A DNA stretch of 64,000 bases from Xanthomonas sp. CFBP 8443 (GCF_025666195.1 NZ_CP102592.1:1984001-2048000); one strand, 5' to 3'. Positions 9,642 to 22,164 are shown, counted from the stretch's first letter. Notes: generated by a model not told the origin, from the letters alone. A program made the numbers and translations.

Positions 9642-10667
9642 CTACTCCAACAACTTCAGCAGGTCCCGGTGCAGGTCGTGCGGAATCCGCACACCCTCGC
9701 GGACGCTGCGTGCGCGTGCCTGATAGCGGCGTTGCGAGGGCAGCCGCGCACCGGTGTCCTGGTAGGCGGCGAAGAACGCCTCGGCGCGTGCCATGTGCGC
9801 CGCCCACTCCGCGCCCAGGAACCGCACCGGGTCCAAGGCGATGATCAATTCGCCGTGGTACGGGGAAGCGCCGGTGCCGGCGTCATGCGCCAGCGATTCG
9901 GCGCTGGTGAGGTCGCCGATCAGCGGCCCGGCGATCAGTTCGATCATGGCGGAAAGCGCCGAGCCCTTGTGTCCGCCGAAGGTCAGCATCGCGCCACCGC
10001 CGCCGGCGACCACGTTCGGATCGGTGGTCGGCCTGCCGGCGGCGTCCACCCCCCAGCCTTCGGGAATCGGCAGACCGGCGCGGCGGTGTAGTTCGATCTC
10101 GCCGCGCGCCACCGCGCTGGTGGCGAAATCGAACACGAAGGGAAGCGCGTCCCCGCGTGGCCAGCCGAACGCGAGCGGGTTGGTTCCCAGCAGGGGCGTG
10201 TGGCCACCGGCCGGCGTGACCCAGGCATGGCTGGGATTGCAGATCAGCGCGACCAGCCCGGCCTCGGTGATGCGTTCGACTTCCGGCCATAGCGCGGAGA
10301 AATGCACGCAATGGTTGATCGCCAGCGCCGCCAGCCCATTGCCGCGCGTCTTCTCGATCAGCGCCGGCAGGCCACGTTCGAACGCCAACAGCGAGAAGCC
10401 GCTGCGTGCATCGACGCGGACGATCCCGGGTGCCTGATCGTGCACGACCGGCTCGGCATCGCCCACGACCTTGCCATTGCGCAGCGTCGCCACGCATCCC
10501 AGGGTGCGGTAGAGCCCATGCGACGCGCAGCCGTCGCGTTCGCCCGCGACGATCGTGGCGGTGAGGGTTCGCACATGCGCCGGGCCGAAACCGGCATGGC
10601 GCAGGATGCGTTCGACCAATGCGGAAGCTTGATCCAAGGACAGTGCGACGGTATCGCTCGCGTTCAT
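9642..10667 (-). CDS. Malate/L-lactate dehydrogenase (Ldh_2) family oxidoreductase
   Basis: 341 residues, the normal length of this NAD(P)H-dependent family, which includes ureidoglycolate, 2,3-diketo-gulonate and piperideine-2-carboxylate reductases. The ATG at 10667 (MNASDTVALSLDQ) is preferred over the long upstream extension of the frame, which lacks protein character. Recognisable blocks are GDGCASHGLYR-like DGCASHG near residue 45, the catalytic-His region INHCVHFSALWPEVERI, the cofactor loop THAWVTPAGG-like HAWVTPAGGHTPLLGTNP, and FGGHKGSALSAMIELIAG. The gene is isolated and convergent with the TonB receptor. No neighbour identifies the substrate; cytoplasmic 2-oxo or imino acid reduction is the family role. 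Confidence 0.88.
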   Translation of the reverse strand: MNASDTVALSLDQASALVERILRHAGFGPAHVRTLTATIVAGERDGCASHGLYRTLGCVATLRNGKVVGDAEPVVHDQAPGIVRVDARSGFSLLAFERGLPALIEKTRGNGLAALAINHCVHFSALWPEVERITEAGLVALICNPSHAWVTPAGGHTPLLGTNPLAFGWPRGDALPFVFDFATSAVARGEIELHRRAGLPIPEGWGVDAAGRPTTDPNVVAGGGGAMLTFGGHKGSALSAMIELIAGPLIGDLTSAESLAHDAGTGASPYHGELIIALDPVRFLGAEWAAHMARAEAFFAAYQDTGARLPSQRRYQARARSVREGVRIPHDLHRDLLKLLE

Positions 10668-11116
10668 CGAAAAAGCGCGGAAGGGAGGATCTGGGATTCT
10701 CTCCCACGTCGCGCTTTGTGAAAACCTCGGGCTGCCAGCCAGCATCGAGGTTTGACATGCGTGCCAGTTGCGTCGCGCCATACAACGCCCACACATTTGG
10801 ATGACGTTGTAATGAATCGGTCGTACGCGAACTGCGTAGCGGCAAGCTGACGGCGCCGAACTTTTTGAGGCGAGGCCGCTCATCGGATGTTTGAAAATTT
10901 TCTTGACAGCCATCCCTGAATTAGTCAGATAATTCGACGAGGCCGGGATCCGGCCGACAGGGGATCCTCCGTTCGATCGATTGCCTCGCGCCTTGGCGCG
11001 ATAGGCTTGCATTGCGTTTTTCTGCGATTTTCGTTATCGCGATACTCCCCCGTTGGGAGCCTCGCGGTCATTCAGGGAATTCGGCCCGCAACGGGCTGAA
11101 AGGGAAGAGGCAAACG
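10668..11116. other. Divergent intergenic region upstream of RHS locus
   Basis: 449 bp between the divergent dehydrogenase and RHS genes. It becomes markedly AT-rich around 10855-10935, where a sigma-70-like promoter is recognisable; no gene was found. GGAAGAGG at 11103-11110 is the ribosome site of the RHS gene. Confidence 0.55.
10903..10933 (+). promoter_or_regulatory. Putative sigma-70 promoter of the RHS operon
   Basis: TTGACA at 10903-10908 and GATAAT at 10928-10933, separated by 19 bp, in an AT-rich stretch. It would give a leader of about 175 nt before the ATG at 11117. The spacer is slightly long, so this is a sequence-only prediction. Confidence 0.5.
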
Positions 11117-14100
11117 ATGGTCGGAATACGGCTGGTGATCGGCATGCTGCTGCTGTGCCTGGGTGCGCGTGCGCATGCGTCAGATGATTTGGGGCCCTAC
11201 GAGGAGTACGAGAAGAAGATCAAGGCCTCGCAGGTGGTTGGCCCGCTGAAGGGCGACATCTTCGGCGAGAGCATCAGTCTGTACAACATGAGCGTCAGCT
11301 TTTACGCCGCCGACGTGGACGTACCGGGCAACAACGGATTGCCCGTCGCGGTTGGACGCGAATTCAAGGTCATGAATCGACGTTCGGTATACGCGGCAAA
11401 AGGCTTCGGCGACTGGGAAATCGACACGCCGCGCGTCTATGGCGAGTTCCGAGCTGACATAGGCTGGGTGATAAAAGGCGCATCGCCTACTGCGCGATGT
11501 TCCATTCCTGCCATACCTGATGCGGCGATGACGATCGGAAGCGTTGCGTACAGCGCTTATGACATGTGGCATGGCTATTATTTGCATATCCCAGGTGCGG
11601 GCGAGCAGGAGTTGTTGGTCGACAACCAGACCAAGACGCCGCGCCCGACCGATGGCCTTGCGCGTCCGTGGATCACCAAGGATGGTTGGCGCTTGGGTTG
11701 TCTGGCCAATACGATCAACTATGGCGGCGAGGGCTTTCTGGCGATTTCGCCTGCCGGGGTTAAGTATTACTTCGATTACGCGATCGTCACCCCCATCGGT
11801 GGCTACGAGCAGGCGGGCACGGGTAATCCTGCTGTGCGTGCCCGCGTCGCGCTTGCGGCCAGCCGTGTCGAAGACCGCTTCGGCAACTGGGTGACGTACA
11901 GCTATACGGGCGACAAGCTGTCCTCCATCCAATCCAGCGACGGGCGCGCGATCGCGCTGAACTACAACGGCGACCTGATCAGCAGCATCCAGACCAATGG
12001 CCAGACCTGGACGTATGGGTACGAATTCAGTACCGCGTATCCATCGGCACAAGGGGCCTATCGCCTGAAGACGGTTACTCAACCCGATGGCTCGCAGTGG
12101 ACCTACAGCATCGTCAGCGGCAACATGCTGCCGAAGCGCGAGCCACCAGCCGGCGGTGGTGCTAGCAGTTGCGTCTATGAGCCTGATCTCATGGATGGCG
12201 CGGTTTCGCTGCAGGTGACCCATCCTTCCGGGGCCGTAGGCATGTTCGCTTTCGACTACCGACGTCAGTACCGGAGCCATACCCCCATCATCCGGTGTGC
12301 TCTACCGACGGGTCAGCAGCCGCCGAATCCTTATGTCCCCAACTACTCCGACAACTATGTCCTGACGTCGAAGATCGTGACGGGTCCGGGTCTAGCGCAG
12401 CAGGTTTGGCATTACCTGCCGGGCGAGGGCGTAACGCAATTTTACAAGACGGGCAAAGCGACCGATCCCTGCCCGACCTGCACGCCGAGCAAGACGGCCA
12501 AGGTGACCAATCCGGACGGCACCGCCACCGCTTACGAATTCGGAATCATGTACGGCCTCAACGATGGCCGCCTACTGAGTACCACGGCGCTGGATGCCAA
12601 CGGCAATACGCTGTCTAAGACCAGCAACACCTATTTCGCCGATGCCGACGTGGACGCGCAGCCCTTCCCTGCGGAAATGGGGCAGTCGTTGCTCGGTATT
12701 CCCAATCCCCTGACCAACGTGCTTCGCCCGCTGCGCAGCAAAGTCGTGCAGCAGAACGGCGTCTCCCACACTTGGACCGCAAACGGCTTCGATGCATTTG
12801 CACGTACGCTCAGCGTCACCCGTGCCAGCCCCTGGCACTCGCGCACGGATGCAACCGAGTACTACGACGATCTGGGCAAGTGGATCGTCGGCCAGAGCGC
12901 CAAGAGCACCAATACCAATACCGGGCTGGTAGAGTCGCAGACCAGCTACGACACCAATGCGATGCCGTCGCAACGCTGGTCGTTCGGCAAGTTGCGCCTG
13001 ACCCTGGGCTACAACAGCGACGGCACGCTGGCCACGGTCAAGGACGGCAACAACAACACGACCACCGTCTCCAACTGGAAACGCGGCGTCCCGCAATCGA
13101 TCCACTACGCCGACGGCAACACCGAGTCGGCCACGGTCAACGACAGCGGCTGGATCACCTCGACCACCGACGAGAACGGCTATACCACCACCTATGGCTA
13201 CGACGCCATGGGTCGGATGGCGAGCATCGCCTATCCGGCCAACGACAGCGTAGCTTGGAACACCACCACCCAGGCGTTCGAACAGGTCAACGGCAGCGAG
13301 TACGGGCTGGACGCCGGCCACTGGCGGCAGACCGTGGCCACCGGCAATGGGCGCAAGCTGACCTATTTCGATGCACTGTGGCGCCCGGTGCTGTCCCGCG
13401 AGTTCGATGCCGGCAACGAAGCCGGCACCCAGCGCTTCCAGAGGTTCGCCTACGACTACGACGGCCGTACCACGTTCAGCTCCTACCCTGGAACGTCCGA
13501 TTCGCTCAGCACCGGCACCTGGAACGAGTACGACGCGCTGGGCCGGGCGACCTCCGTGTCGCAAGATAGCGAACTGGGGCTGCTGACCACACGTACCGAA
13601 TACTTGCCGAATGGCCAGACCCGCGTAACGAATCCGCGTGGCCAACAGACGGTCAGCGGGTTCCAGATATTCGATCAGCCGGATTACGCCAAGCCGGTGT
13701 GGATCATGCATCCGGAAGGCGCCAATACCGACATCACGCTGGACGTGTTCGGTAAGCCGACGTCGATCCGCCGCCGCAATGCCGACAGTTCGCTGTCGGT
13801 CACGCGCAGCTACGTCTACGATGGCTATCAGCAGCTGTGCAAGACCATCGAGCCGGAAACCGGCGCCACGGTGATGGATTACGACGCGGCTGGGAACCTG
13901 GTCTGGTCGGCCAGCGGGCAGGGCTACACCTCGACTTCGGCTTGCAACAGCGCCGACGTTGCCGCCGGCGCCAAGGTCGGCAGAGGCTACGATGCGCGCA
14001 ACCGCCTGGCCACGCTCGCGTTTCCAGACGGCGTAGGCAATCAGTCTTTCGTCTACACCGCCGATGGACTGCCTGCGCAGGTGACCACCAACAACAGCAA

Positions 14101-16327
14101 CGGCGGCGACGCTGTAGTCAACGCGTATACCTATAACAAGCGCCGCCTGTTACAGAGCGAGAGCATGATCCAGCCGGGGTCGAGCGCGCTTGGCCTCAGC
14201 TACGCCTATACAGTCAACGGCCATCCGGCCGGCGGCACTTATCCTTCGGGATTGGCACTGAATTACGCGCCCAATGCACTGGGCCAGCCTACCCAGGCCA
14301 ACGGCTACGCAATGGGCGTGGGCTATTATCCGAACGGGGCGATCAAACAGTTCACCTACGGCAACGGCATCGTGCACACGATGGCGCAAAACGCGCGCCA
14401 GCTGCCGGCGCGCAGCTCCGATAGCGGCGCCAGCAATCCATTGGACTTGGGCTATGCCTACGATGCCAACGGCAACGTCGGAGGCATCACCGACTACGCG
14501 CATGGCCGGCAGACCCGCAGCATGAGCTACGACGGATCGGATCGCCTGTCCACCACGCAATCGGTGATGTTTGGCGGCGACAACCTGGCTCGCTACAGCT
14601 ACAACGTGCTCGACGACCTGACCGCGGTCAAGGTCGGCGGCAGTCGCGACTACAGCTATTTCTACAATGCCAATCGGCAACTGTTGAGCGTCAACAACAG
14701 TTCCGACAGCTCGGCGGTGATCGGGCTGAGCTACGACGCGCAGGGCAACCTGTCCAACAAGAACGGCATCCACTACCTGTTCGACAAGGGCAACCGTCTG
14801 CGTGAGGTCACCGGTGTGGAGACCTACCGCTACGACGCGCAAGGGCGCCGGGTGCTGGCCAACAGTCCGAGCCTGGGCAACATCGTCTCGCTGTACGGAC
14901 AGGACGGCGTGTTGCGCTACCAGCGCGACGAACGCGTCGGCAAGATCACCGAGTACGTGTACCTGGGCGGCAGCCTGCTGGCCAAGGTCAGCAACCTGCC
15001 GACGCTGGCCTCGCCCAGCGTGACCGTTCCCGGCTACAGCAGTTCCGGCAGTTACACCGTGCAGTGGTCGGCGGTGGCCTCGGCCAACCGCTACGAACTG
15101 CAGGAGCAGGCCAACGGTGGCAGCTGGGCCGCGCTGTATTCGGGAACTGCGAGCAGCCAGGCGATTTCCGGAAAGGCGGCAGGCAGCTACGGCTATCGCG
15201 CCCGTGCGTGCCTGGGTAGCTACTGCGGTGCGTGGAGCGCCATCGGCACGGCCGTGGTGCAGTTCGCCCCCAGCGATGCGCCCAGCATCAGCGTGCCCGG
15301 CACCGGCGTGGTCGGCAACTACACCATCAGCTGGGGCACGGTCACCGGCGCGGCCACATATGCGCTGGAAGAATGCGCCAACGGCGGCGCTTGGAGCGTG
15401 TCCTACAGCGGCAGCGCGCAGAGCAACGTCTATAGCGGCAAGGCAGCGGGCAGCTACGCGTATCGCTTGCGCGGCTGCAACCCCGCCGGGTGCGGTCCGT
15501 ACTCGGGCACCGGCACGGTACTCGCCGTGTATGCGCCAGCCGCGGCGCCCTCGCTCAGCGCACCAGCGACCAACACCACCGGCAGCTACACGCTCAGCTG
15601 GAGCACGGTGGCCAGCACCGTGAGCTACAACCTCGAAGAGAGCGCCAATGGCGGTGCCTGGACCGGCATCGCCTCGGTTCCCGGCACCAGCGCCGGGGTC
15701 GGTGGCCGCGGCGCCGGCACCTACCTGTACCGGATCAAGGCCTGCAATGCGGCCGGCTGCGGTCCATACTCGGGCAACGTCTCCACTCAAGTGATCTTCG
15801 CCCCGAGCGGCGCGCCCAGCCTGAGCACGCCTGCCAGCGCCGGTGTCAATGGGTACACGGTGAGCTGGAGCGGCGTGGCCAGCGCCAGCAGCTATGTTCT
15901 GGAAGAAAGCGCTAACAGCGGCGGCTGGACGGCCACGCAGAACGCCAGCGCCACCAGTCAGGCATTCACCGGCAAGGGCAACGGGAGCTACGCCTACCGG
16001 GCCAAGGCCTGCAACATCGCCGGCTGCGGACCGTACTCCAATACGCAGGCCACTGTGGTGGATACCTCGCCACCGGCCACGCCGTCGTTCAATACCGGCT
16101 ATCGCTACATCAACACCTCCCCAGCCACGTTCGAACTGGACTGGACGCCGAGGGCGCGCGCCACGCGGTACGAGATAAGTGGTGCGGTCAGCTACTCCGG
16201 ACCCAATACCTTCGTCACCTTGAGCAAGACCGGCAGCGTCAACACCGTGCAGGTGCGCGCTTGCAACGAGAACGGATGCTCGGCCTGGTCCGCCGTCTTC
16301 ACGCCGACGCTTGAGGGGAGAGGCTAA
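11117..16327 (+). CDS. Secreted RHS/YD-repeat protein with C-terminal tandem Fn3-like repeats, lacking its own core and tip
   Basis: 1736 residues. The ATG at 11117 follows GGAAGAGG and starts a Sec signal (LVIGMLLLCLGARAHA). Residues to about 1290 carry an RHS N-terminal region and many YD repeats (YDAMGRMASIAYP, YDAAGNLVWSA, YDAQGRRVLANS), which fold into a hollow shell in known RHS proteins. Then come four tandem segments of exactly 89 residues (from 15014, 15281, 15548, 15815) plus a divergent fifth from 16082, each with PS.S.P...YT.SW...A..Y.LEE and an ending like C..AGCGPYS, resembling fibronectin type III folds. The usual RHS core is missing here and is encoded by the next gene, which overlaps by one base (TAATG). 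Probably the encapsulating/stalk half of a toxin complex. Confidence 0.85.
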   Translation: MVGIRLVIGMLLLCLGARAHASDDLGPYEEYEKKIKASQVVGPLKGDIFGESISLYNMSVSFYAADVDVPGNNGLPVAVGREFKVMNRRSVYAAKGFGDWEIDTPRVYGEFRADIGWVIKGASPTARCSIPAIPDAAMTIGSVAYSAYDMWHGYYLHIPGAGEQELLVDNQTKTPRPTDGLARPWITKDGWRLGCLANTINYGGEGFLAISPAGVKYYFDYAIVTPIGGYEQAGTGNPAVRARVALAASRVEDRFGNWVTYSYTGDKLSSIQSSDGRAIALNYNGDLISSIQTNGQTWTYGYEFSTAYPSAQGAYRLKTVTQPDGSQWTYSIVSGNMLPKREPPAGGGASSCVYEPDLMDGAVSLQVTHPSGAVGMFAFDYRRQYRSHTPIIRCALPTGQQPPNPYVPNYSDNYVLTSKIVTGPGLAQQVWHYLPGEGVTQFYKTGKATDPCPTCTPSKTAKVTNPDGTATAYEFGIMYGLNDGRLLSTTALDANGNTLSKTSNTYFADADVDAQPFPAEMGQSLLGIPNPLTNVLRPLRSKVVQQNGVSHTWTANGFDAFARTLSVTRASPWHSRTDATEYYDDLGKWIVGQSAKSTNTNTGLVESQTSYDTNAMPSQRWSFGKLRLTLGYNSDGTLATVKDGNNNTTTVSNWKRGVPQSIHYADGNTESATVNDSGWITSTTDENGYTTTYGYDAMGRMASIAYPANDSVAWNTTTQAFEQVNGSEYGLDAGHWRQTVATGNGRKLTYFDALWRPVLSREFDAGNEAGTQRFQRFAYDYDGRTTFSSYPGTSDSLSTGTWNEYDALGRATSVSQDSELGLLTTRTEYLPNGQTRVTNPRGQQTVSGFQIFDQPDYAKPVWIMHPEGANTDITLDVFGKPTSIRRRNADSSLSVTRSYVYDGYQQLCKTIEPETGATVMDYDAAGNLVWSASGQGYTSTSACNSADVAAGAKVGRGYDARNRLATLAFPDGVGNQSFVYTADGLPAQVTTNNSNGGDAVVNAYTYNKRRLLQSESMIQPGSSALGLSYAYTVNGHPAGGTYPSGLALNYAPNALGQPTQANGYAMGVGYYPNGAIKQFTYGNGIVHTMAQNARQLPARSSDSGASNPLDLGYAYDANGNVGGITDYAHGRQTRSMSYDGSDRLSTTQSVMFGGDNLARYSYNVLDDLTAVKVGGSRDYSYFYNANRQLLSVNNSSDSSAVIGLSYDAQGNLSNKNGIHYLFDKGNRLREVTGVETYRYDAQGRRVLANSPSLGNIVSLYGQDGVLRYQRDERVGKITEYVYLGGSLLAKVSNLPTLASPSVTVPGYSSSGSYTVQWSAVASANRYELQEQANGGSWAALYSGTASSQAISGKAAGSYGYRARACLGSYCGAWSAIGTAVVQFAPSDAPSISVPGTGVVGNYTISWGTVTGAATYALEECANGGAWSVSYSGSAQSNVYSGKAAGSYAYRLRGCNPAGCGPYSGTGTVLAVYAPAAAPSLSAPATNTTGSYTLSWSTVASTVSYNLEESANGGAWTGIASVPGTSAGVGGRGAGTYLYRIKACNAAGCGPYSGNVSTQVIFAPSGAPSLSTPASAGVNGYTVSWSGVASASSYVLEESANSGGWTATQNASATSQAFTGKGNGSYAYRAKACNIAGCGPYSNTQATVVDTSPPATPSFNTGYRYINTSPATFELDWTPRARATRYEISGAVSYSGPNTFVTLSKTGSVNTVQVRACNENGCSAWSAVFTPTLEGRG
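15014..16324 (+). repeat. In-gene tandem repeat, exact 267-bp period
   Basis: Equivalent codons begin at 15014, 15281, 15548, 15815 and 16082, an exact spacing of 267 bp (89 codons). The first four copies are similar and the fifth is diverged. They encode Fn3-like modules at the end of the RHS-repeat protein. Confidence 0.85.
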
Positions 16328-17337
16328 TGAGCATCGGATACGAAATGAAAGGAATCGCCAAGCCCTTGATCAAACTGCTGTGGCTGCTGGTCCTCGCGCT
16401 GCCTCTTCATGCGGCGGCCGAAACAGTGGAGTACGTCCACACCGACGCCCTCGGAACCCCGATCGCGGTCACCGACGCCAGCGGGAACCTGATTGAGACC
16501 AGCGAGTACGAACCGTACGGCAAGCTGCTCAACCGTCCATTGACAGATGGGCCCGGATTCACTGGGCATGTGCAGGATGCGACCACCGGGCTGACATACA
16601 TGCAGCAGCGGTATTATGATCCAATAATTGGGAGGTTCTTGAGCGTGGACCCAGTTGGTACTGATAGCGGCAAAGACCAGAATTTCAATGGGTATTGGTA
16701 TGGAAATAATAATCCATTTGCGTTTTCGGACGCGGATGGAAGATGCACTGGTTCACACATAGAAAATAGAGACGGAACATGCGTGAGTTCCGGGGACTTT
16801 ACTACCCAAGGTCCTGGTCCAACGATGCGTGGTGCACAATCTGTCGTGCATCAAGCGTACATAGAGGCGCAACTCGGATTTGATCCTAGCAGCGCTTTTG
16901 CAGCTGCTGACGTGCCTGTTATACCTATGTTTTGCGAGTCTCCAGCCGACTGCGCTACTATCAGGCAGCAGAATCTATATTCTCAAGGAAGAATAAGTAG
17001 GAGTGAATTGATGGAGCACTATGAAGGCCAGGGCGGTGGGGCTCTGATTGGTGTGGGTGTTTTAGGGGTGGGATACGTCGCTGTAAGATTCCCGGTGGTT
17101 TTGTCCGCAACTGGAACCGCCATCAGATTCATTCGGCTTGGATATGAAGTAAGCGGGGGGAAGAATTTTCGTCTTGCTCCATTTGGGAATAGAACCGGCC
17201 ATCCTCTTGGAAGGTGGCCGCATTATCATCGAAGAGTGACGGACTCAAAAGGGGAGACATTGCCGGGCCAAGGAATAGGGAGGCATCGGCCCTGGGAGTC
17301 AAAGTCGACAGATAAATCACTTTGGGATAAATTCTAA
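16327..17337 (+). CDS. Secreted RHS core plus toxin tip protein
   Basis: 336 residues. The start overlaps the previous stop by one base, and a Sec signal (LIKLLWLLVLALPLHAAA) follows, so it appears to be a genuine separate protein. Residues about 35-130 are the RHS-associated core: VEYVHTDALGTPIAVTD, EYEPYGK, GFTGHVQDATTGLTYMQQRYYDPIIGRFLSVDP, normally fused to the YD repeats. The core ends in NNNPFAFSDADG, near where RHS proteins self-cleave. The tip contains a Gly-rich hydrophobic stretch (about residues 237-275) and a His/Arg/Trp-rich end with NRTGHPLGRWPHYHRR and GRHRPWE, which looks nuclease-like, though I cannot name the family. Base composition becomes AT-richer from about 16600, as expected for an exchanged toxin tip. 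Confidence 0.82.
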   Translation: MSIGYEMKGIAKPLIKLLWLLVLALPLHAAAETVEYVHTDALGTPIAVTDASGNLIETSEYEPYGKLLNRPLTDGPGFTGHVQDATTGLTYMQQRYYDPIIGRFLSVDPVGTDSGKDQNFNGYWYGNNNPFAFSDADGRCTGSHIENRDGTCVSSGDFTTQGPGPTMRGAQSVVHQAYIEAQLGFDPSSAFAAADVPVIPMFCESPADCATIRQQNLYSQGRISRSELMEHYEGQGGGALIGVGVLGVGYVAVRFPVVLSATGTAIRFIRLGYEVSGGKNFRLAPFGNRTGHPLGRWPHYHRRVTDSKGETLPGQGIGRHRPWESKSTDKSLWDKF

Positions 17338-17690
17338 TGAAGCCTCCTCTTATTCTGGTTGATGGCGGCGACGTAACTCTTTTTGGGTCTGAAAGTTCGC
17401 TCGTTCGTTATGTTGAGTCGCCTGACATAGGCGAGTATTTGGTATTTGATTCATCAGGAAAAAGGTTGGCTCTTGCTGCTGAGGTGGACGAAGTTAAATT
17501 TTTAGGCCTTAGGTTAAATAAAGTCGAATTGGTTAAGCTGGCGGAGCCTGCGTTTGGTTTGGATGAAAGTAGTGAGTTAAAAGTTATTCTAAATAGGTTC
17601 ATTTCACGAAGCTTTGGGGAAGAGAGGCAGGGCCTAAGCTTGTCTCAACTCATCGAAATACTGGAAAGTCGTTTAGGTGTAGTTGACTAG
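17337..17690 (+). CDS. Putative immunity protein for the RHS tip
   Basis: 117 residues, not recognised by sequence. Its ATG overlaps the stop of the toxin-tip gene by one base (TAATG), the same coupling used upstream. The protein is acidic and without a signal peptide or membrane segment, with beta-rich character (LILVDGGDVTLFG, EYLVFDSSGKRLAL, EVKFLGLRLNKVEL) and a helical C-terminus (LSQLIEILESRLG). Its DNA is much AT-richer than the rest of the window, matching the toxin tip. Small acidic cytosolic proteins encoded immediately 3' of polymorphic toxin tips are normally cognate immunity proteins, so the role is inferred from position. Confidence 0.65.
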   Translation: MKPPLILVDGGDVTLFGSESSLVRYVESPDIGEYLVFDSSGKRLALAAEVDEVKFLGLRLNKVELVKLAEPAFGLDESSELKVILNRFISRSFGEERQGLSLSQLIEILESRLGVVD

Positions 17691-17952
17691 CGCACATCCA
17701 TTGTCAGTTAGGAGGGGCGGCAAAGGCGGATGCTGGACTACTTGCAAAAGCCTATGCCACCAACCAGGGTGCTGCATTGATTGTTCAGGATTTGACTCTA
17801 GCCGTGTTGGCTATGCCATTTGCACAATCCGTCCCGAATGTATTGTCGCAAGCCGATACTGCAGTGAAGGTATCAACCGCGGTGGAATGACACTCAATTC
17901 AAGAGCCGAAGGTTTAGGCCTTGACAAGGTCAAGATCTTTAGCAGGAGATGA
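17687..17952 (+). pseudogene. Decayed fragment, possibly an orphan RHS toxin tip
   Basis: Directly after the immunity gene a frame without a start (17687-17890) encodes a hydrophobic helix-rich stretch including GLLAKAYATNQGAALIVQDL and VLAMPFAQSVPNVLSQADT before a TGA; an overlapping frame runs on to 17952. Composition is as AT-rich as the toxin tip. Such stretches resemble the linker/translocation part of polymorphic toxins, and displaced tip remnants commonly follow active toxin/immunity pairs. I cannot identify a homologue, so the assignment is tentative. Confidence 0.4.
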
Positions 17953-17987
17953 CCCGGTCTTCCCATCGCTGCAGCGTCGGCGGCTGA

Positions 17988-21275
<3,288 letters not shown>

Positions 21276-21311
21276 GCCGTCCGCCATTCACAGACAACAA
21301 GGGAGCCATCC

Positions 21312-21806
21312 ATGAAGAACACCGTACGCGTGCTGCTGATCGCCTCGCTGGCACTGGGCTTCACCGCCTGCAAGAAGGAAGAGCCCGCCGCGCCCGCCGC
21401 CGACGCGCAGGCGGCGCTGACCGCGCCGTCCAAGGACGACGATGCCGGCTGGAAGAAGTACCTGCAGGAAGTGGCGATCCAGAACATGGGCAACGTCACC
21501 AACAGCCCGTTCCTGTACTACCTGCCGCCGGAGTCGGATCCGGAGTTCCAGGCCAAGTACGAGCGCCAGGTCGAAAGCGCCACCACCGCCATCGGCCGCG
21601 GCATCCAGCCGGGCAACATGCTGGCGTTCGGTTCCTCGGCCTCGGCCAAGATGGCCGACCTGATCGCCGCGGCGTTCGCCAAGGTCGAGCCGAACACGAT
21701 GAAGGGCGTGCGCGTGGTCTACATCGGCGCCGCCGCCGACAATGCCCGCGTGCAGACCGTGATCCAGCCGACCGGCGCCGAGTACATCTTCGTCGAAGCG
21801 AAGTGA
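21312..21806 (+). CDS. Small lipoprotein of unknown function
   Basis: 164 residues with a lipoprotein signal (LLIASLALGFTACKKEE; lipidated Cys near residue 20), followed by an Ala/Pro-rich linker and a globular domain rich in polar residues (YERQVESATTAIGRG, MLAFGSSASAKMADLI, VRVVYIGAAADNARVQTVI). GGGAG precedes the ATG. I do not recognise a functional family; similar lone lipoproteins are common in Xanthomonadaceae. It is probably anchored in the outer membrane, since Lys follows the cysteine. Followed by a strong hairpin. Confidence 0.8.
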   Translation: MKNTVRVLLIASLALGFTACKKEEPAAPAADAQAALTAPSKDDDAGWKKYLQEVAIQNMGNVTNSPFLYYLPPESDPEFQAKYERQVESATTAIGRGIQPGNMLAFGSSASAKMADLIAAAFAKVEPNTMKGVRVVYIGAAADNARVQTVIQPTGAEYIFVEAK

Positions 21807-21810
21807 TGCG

Positions 21811-21844
21811 ACGTCCGGCGCGCCCGCCTGGGCGCGCCGGACGT
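21811..21844 (+). terminator. Strong hairpin after lipoprotein gene
   Basis: A perfect 15-bp inverted repeat (21811-21825 with 21830-21844) around the loop GCCT, four bases after the lipoprotein stop and followed by ATTGCTT. It is very stable but the T-run is weak, so termination or transcript stabilisation are both possible. Confidence 0.6.
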
Positions 21845-22164
21845 ATTGCTTGGCAGGGAGATGCCTCCCTTGCCATCGCCGCGACCGACGGCCCCTAGCT
21901 GCCTGCCGCAGTCGGCACCGCTGCCATTTGGAGCGTGATGTCGGATCAAGCGCGGCCCGCCAGCGCTGACAGCGCCATCGTTCCCGCATGCCGTCGCAAT
22001 CGCCGCCGATGCGCGCACACGATGCGCCCCGTTCCTGCGACAGCTGCTGTGGCCTGTGCCCGACCGCCTGCGCGATGCAGCGTCCCACCAGGCAAGAACC
22101 CCGCGCGCCGGGTCCTCCACGCCCGATCCGGTAAGATGCCCGGGTTAGTGCCGAAGTCTGCGAA
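21845..22164. other. Intergenic region upstream of ferredoxin
   Basis: About 320 bp with no recognisable gene. Near its end GGTAAGATGCCC (around 22130) has the look of a -10 region for the ferredoxin gene, but no matching -35 is clear. Confidence 0.4.
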
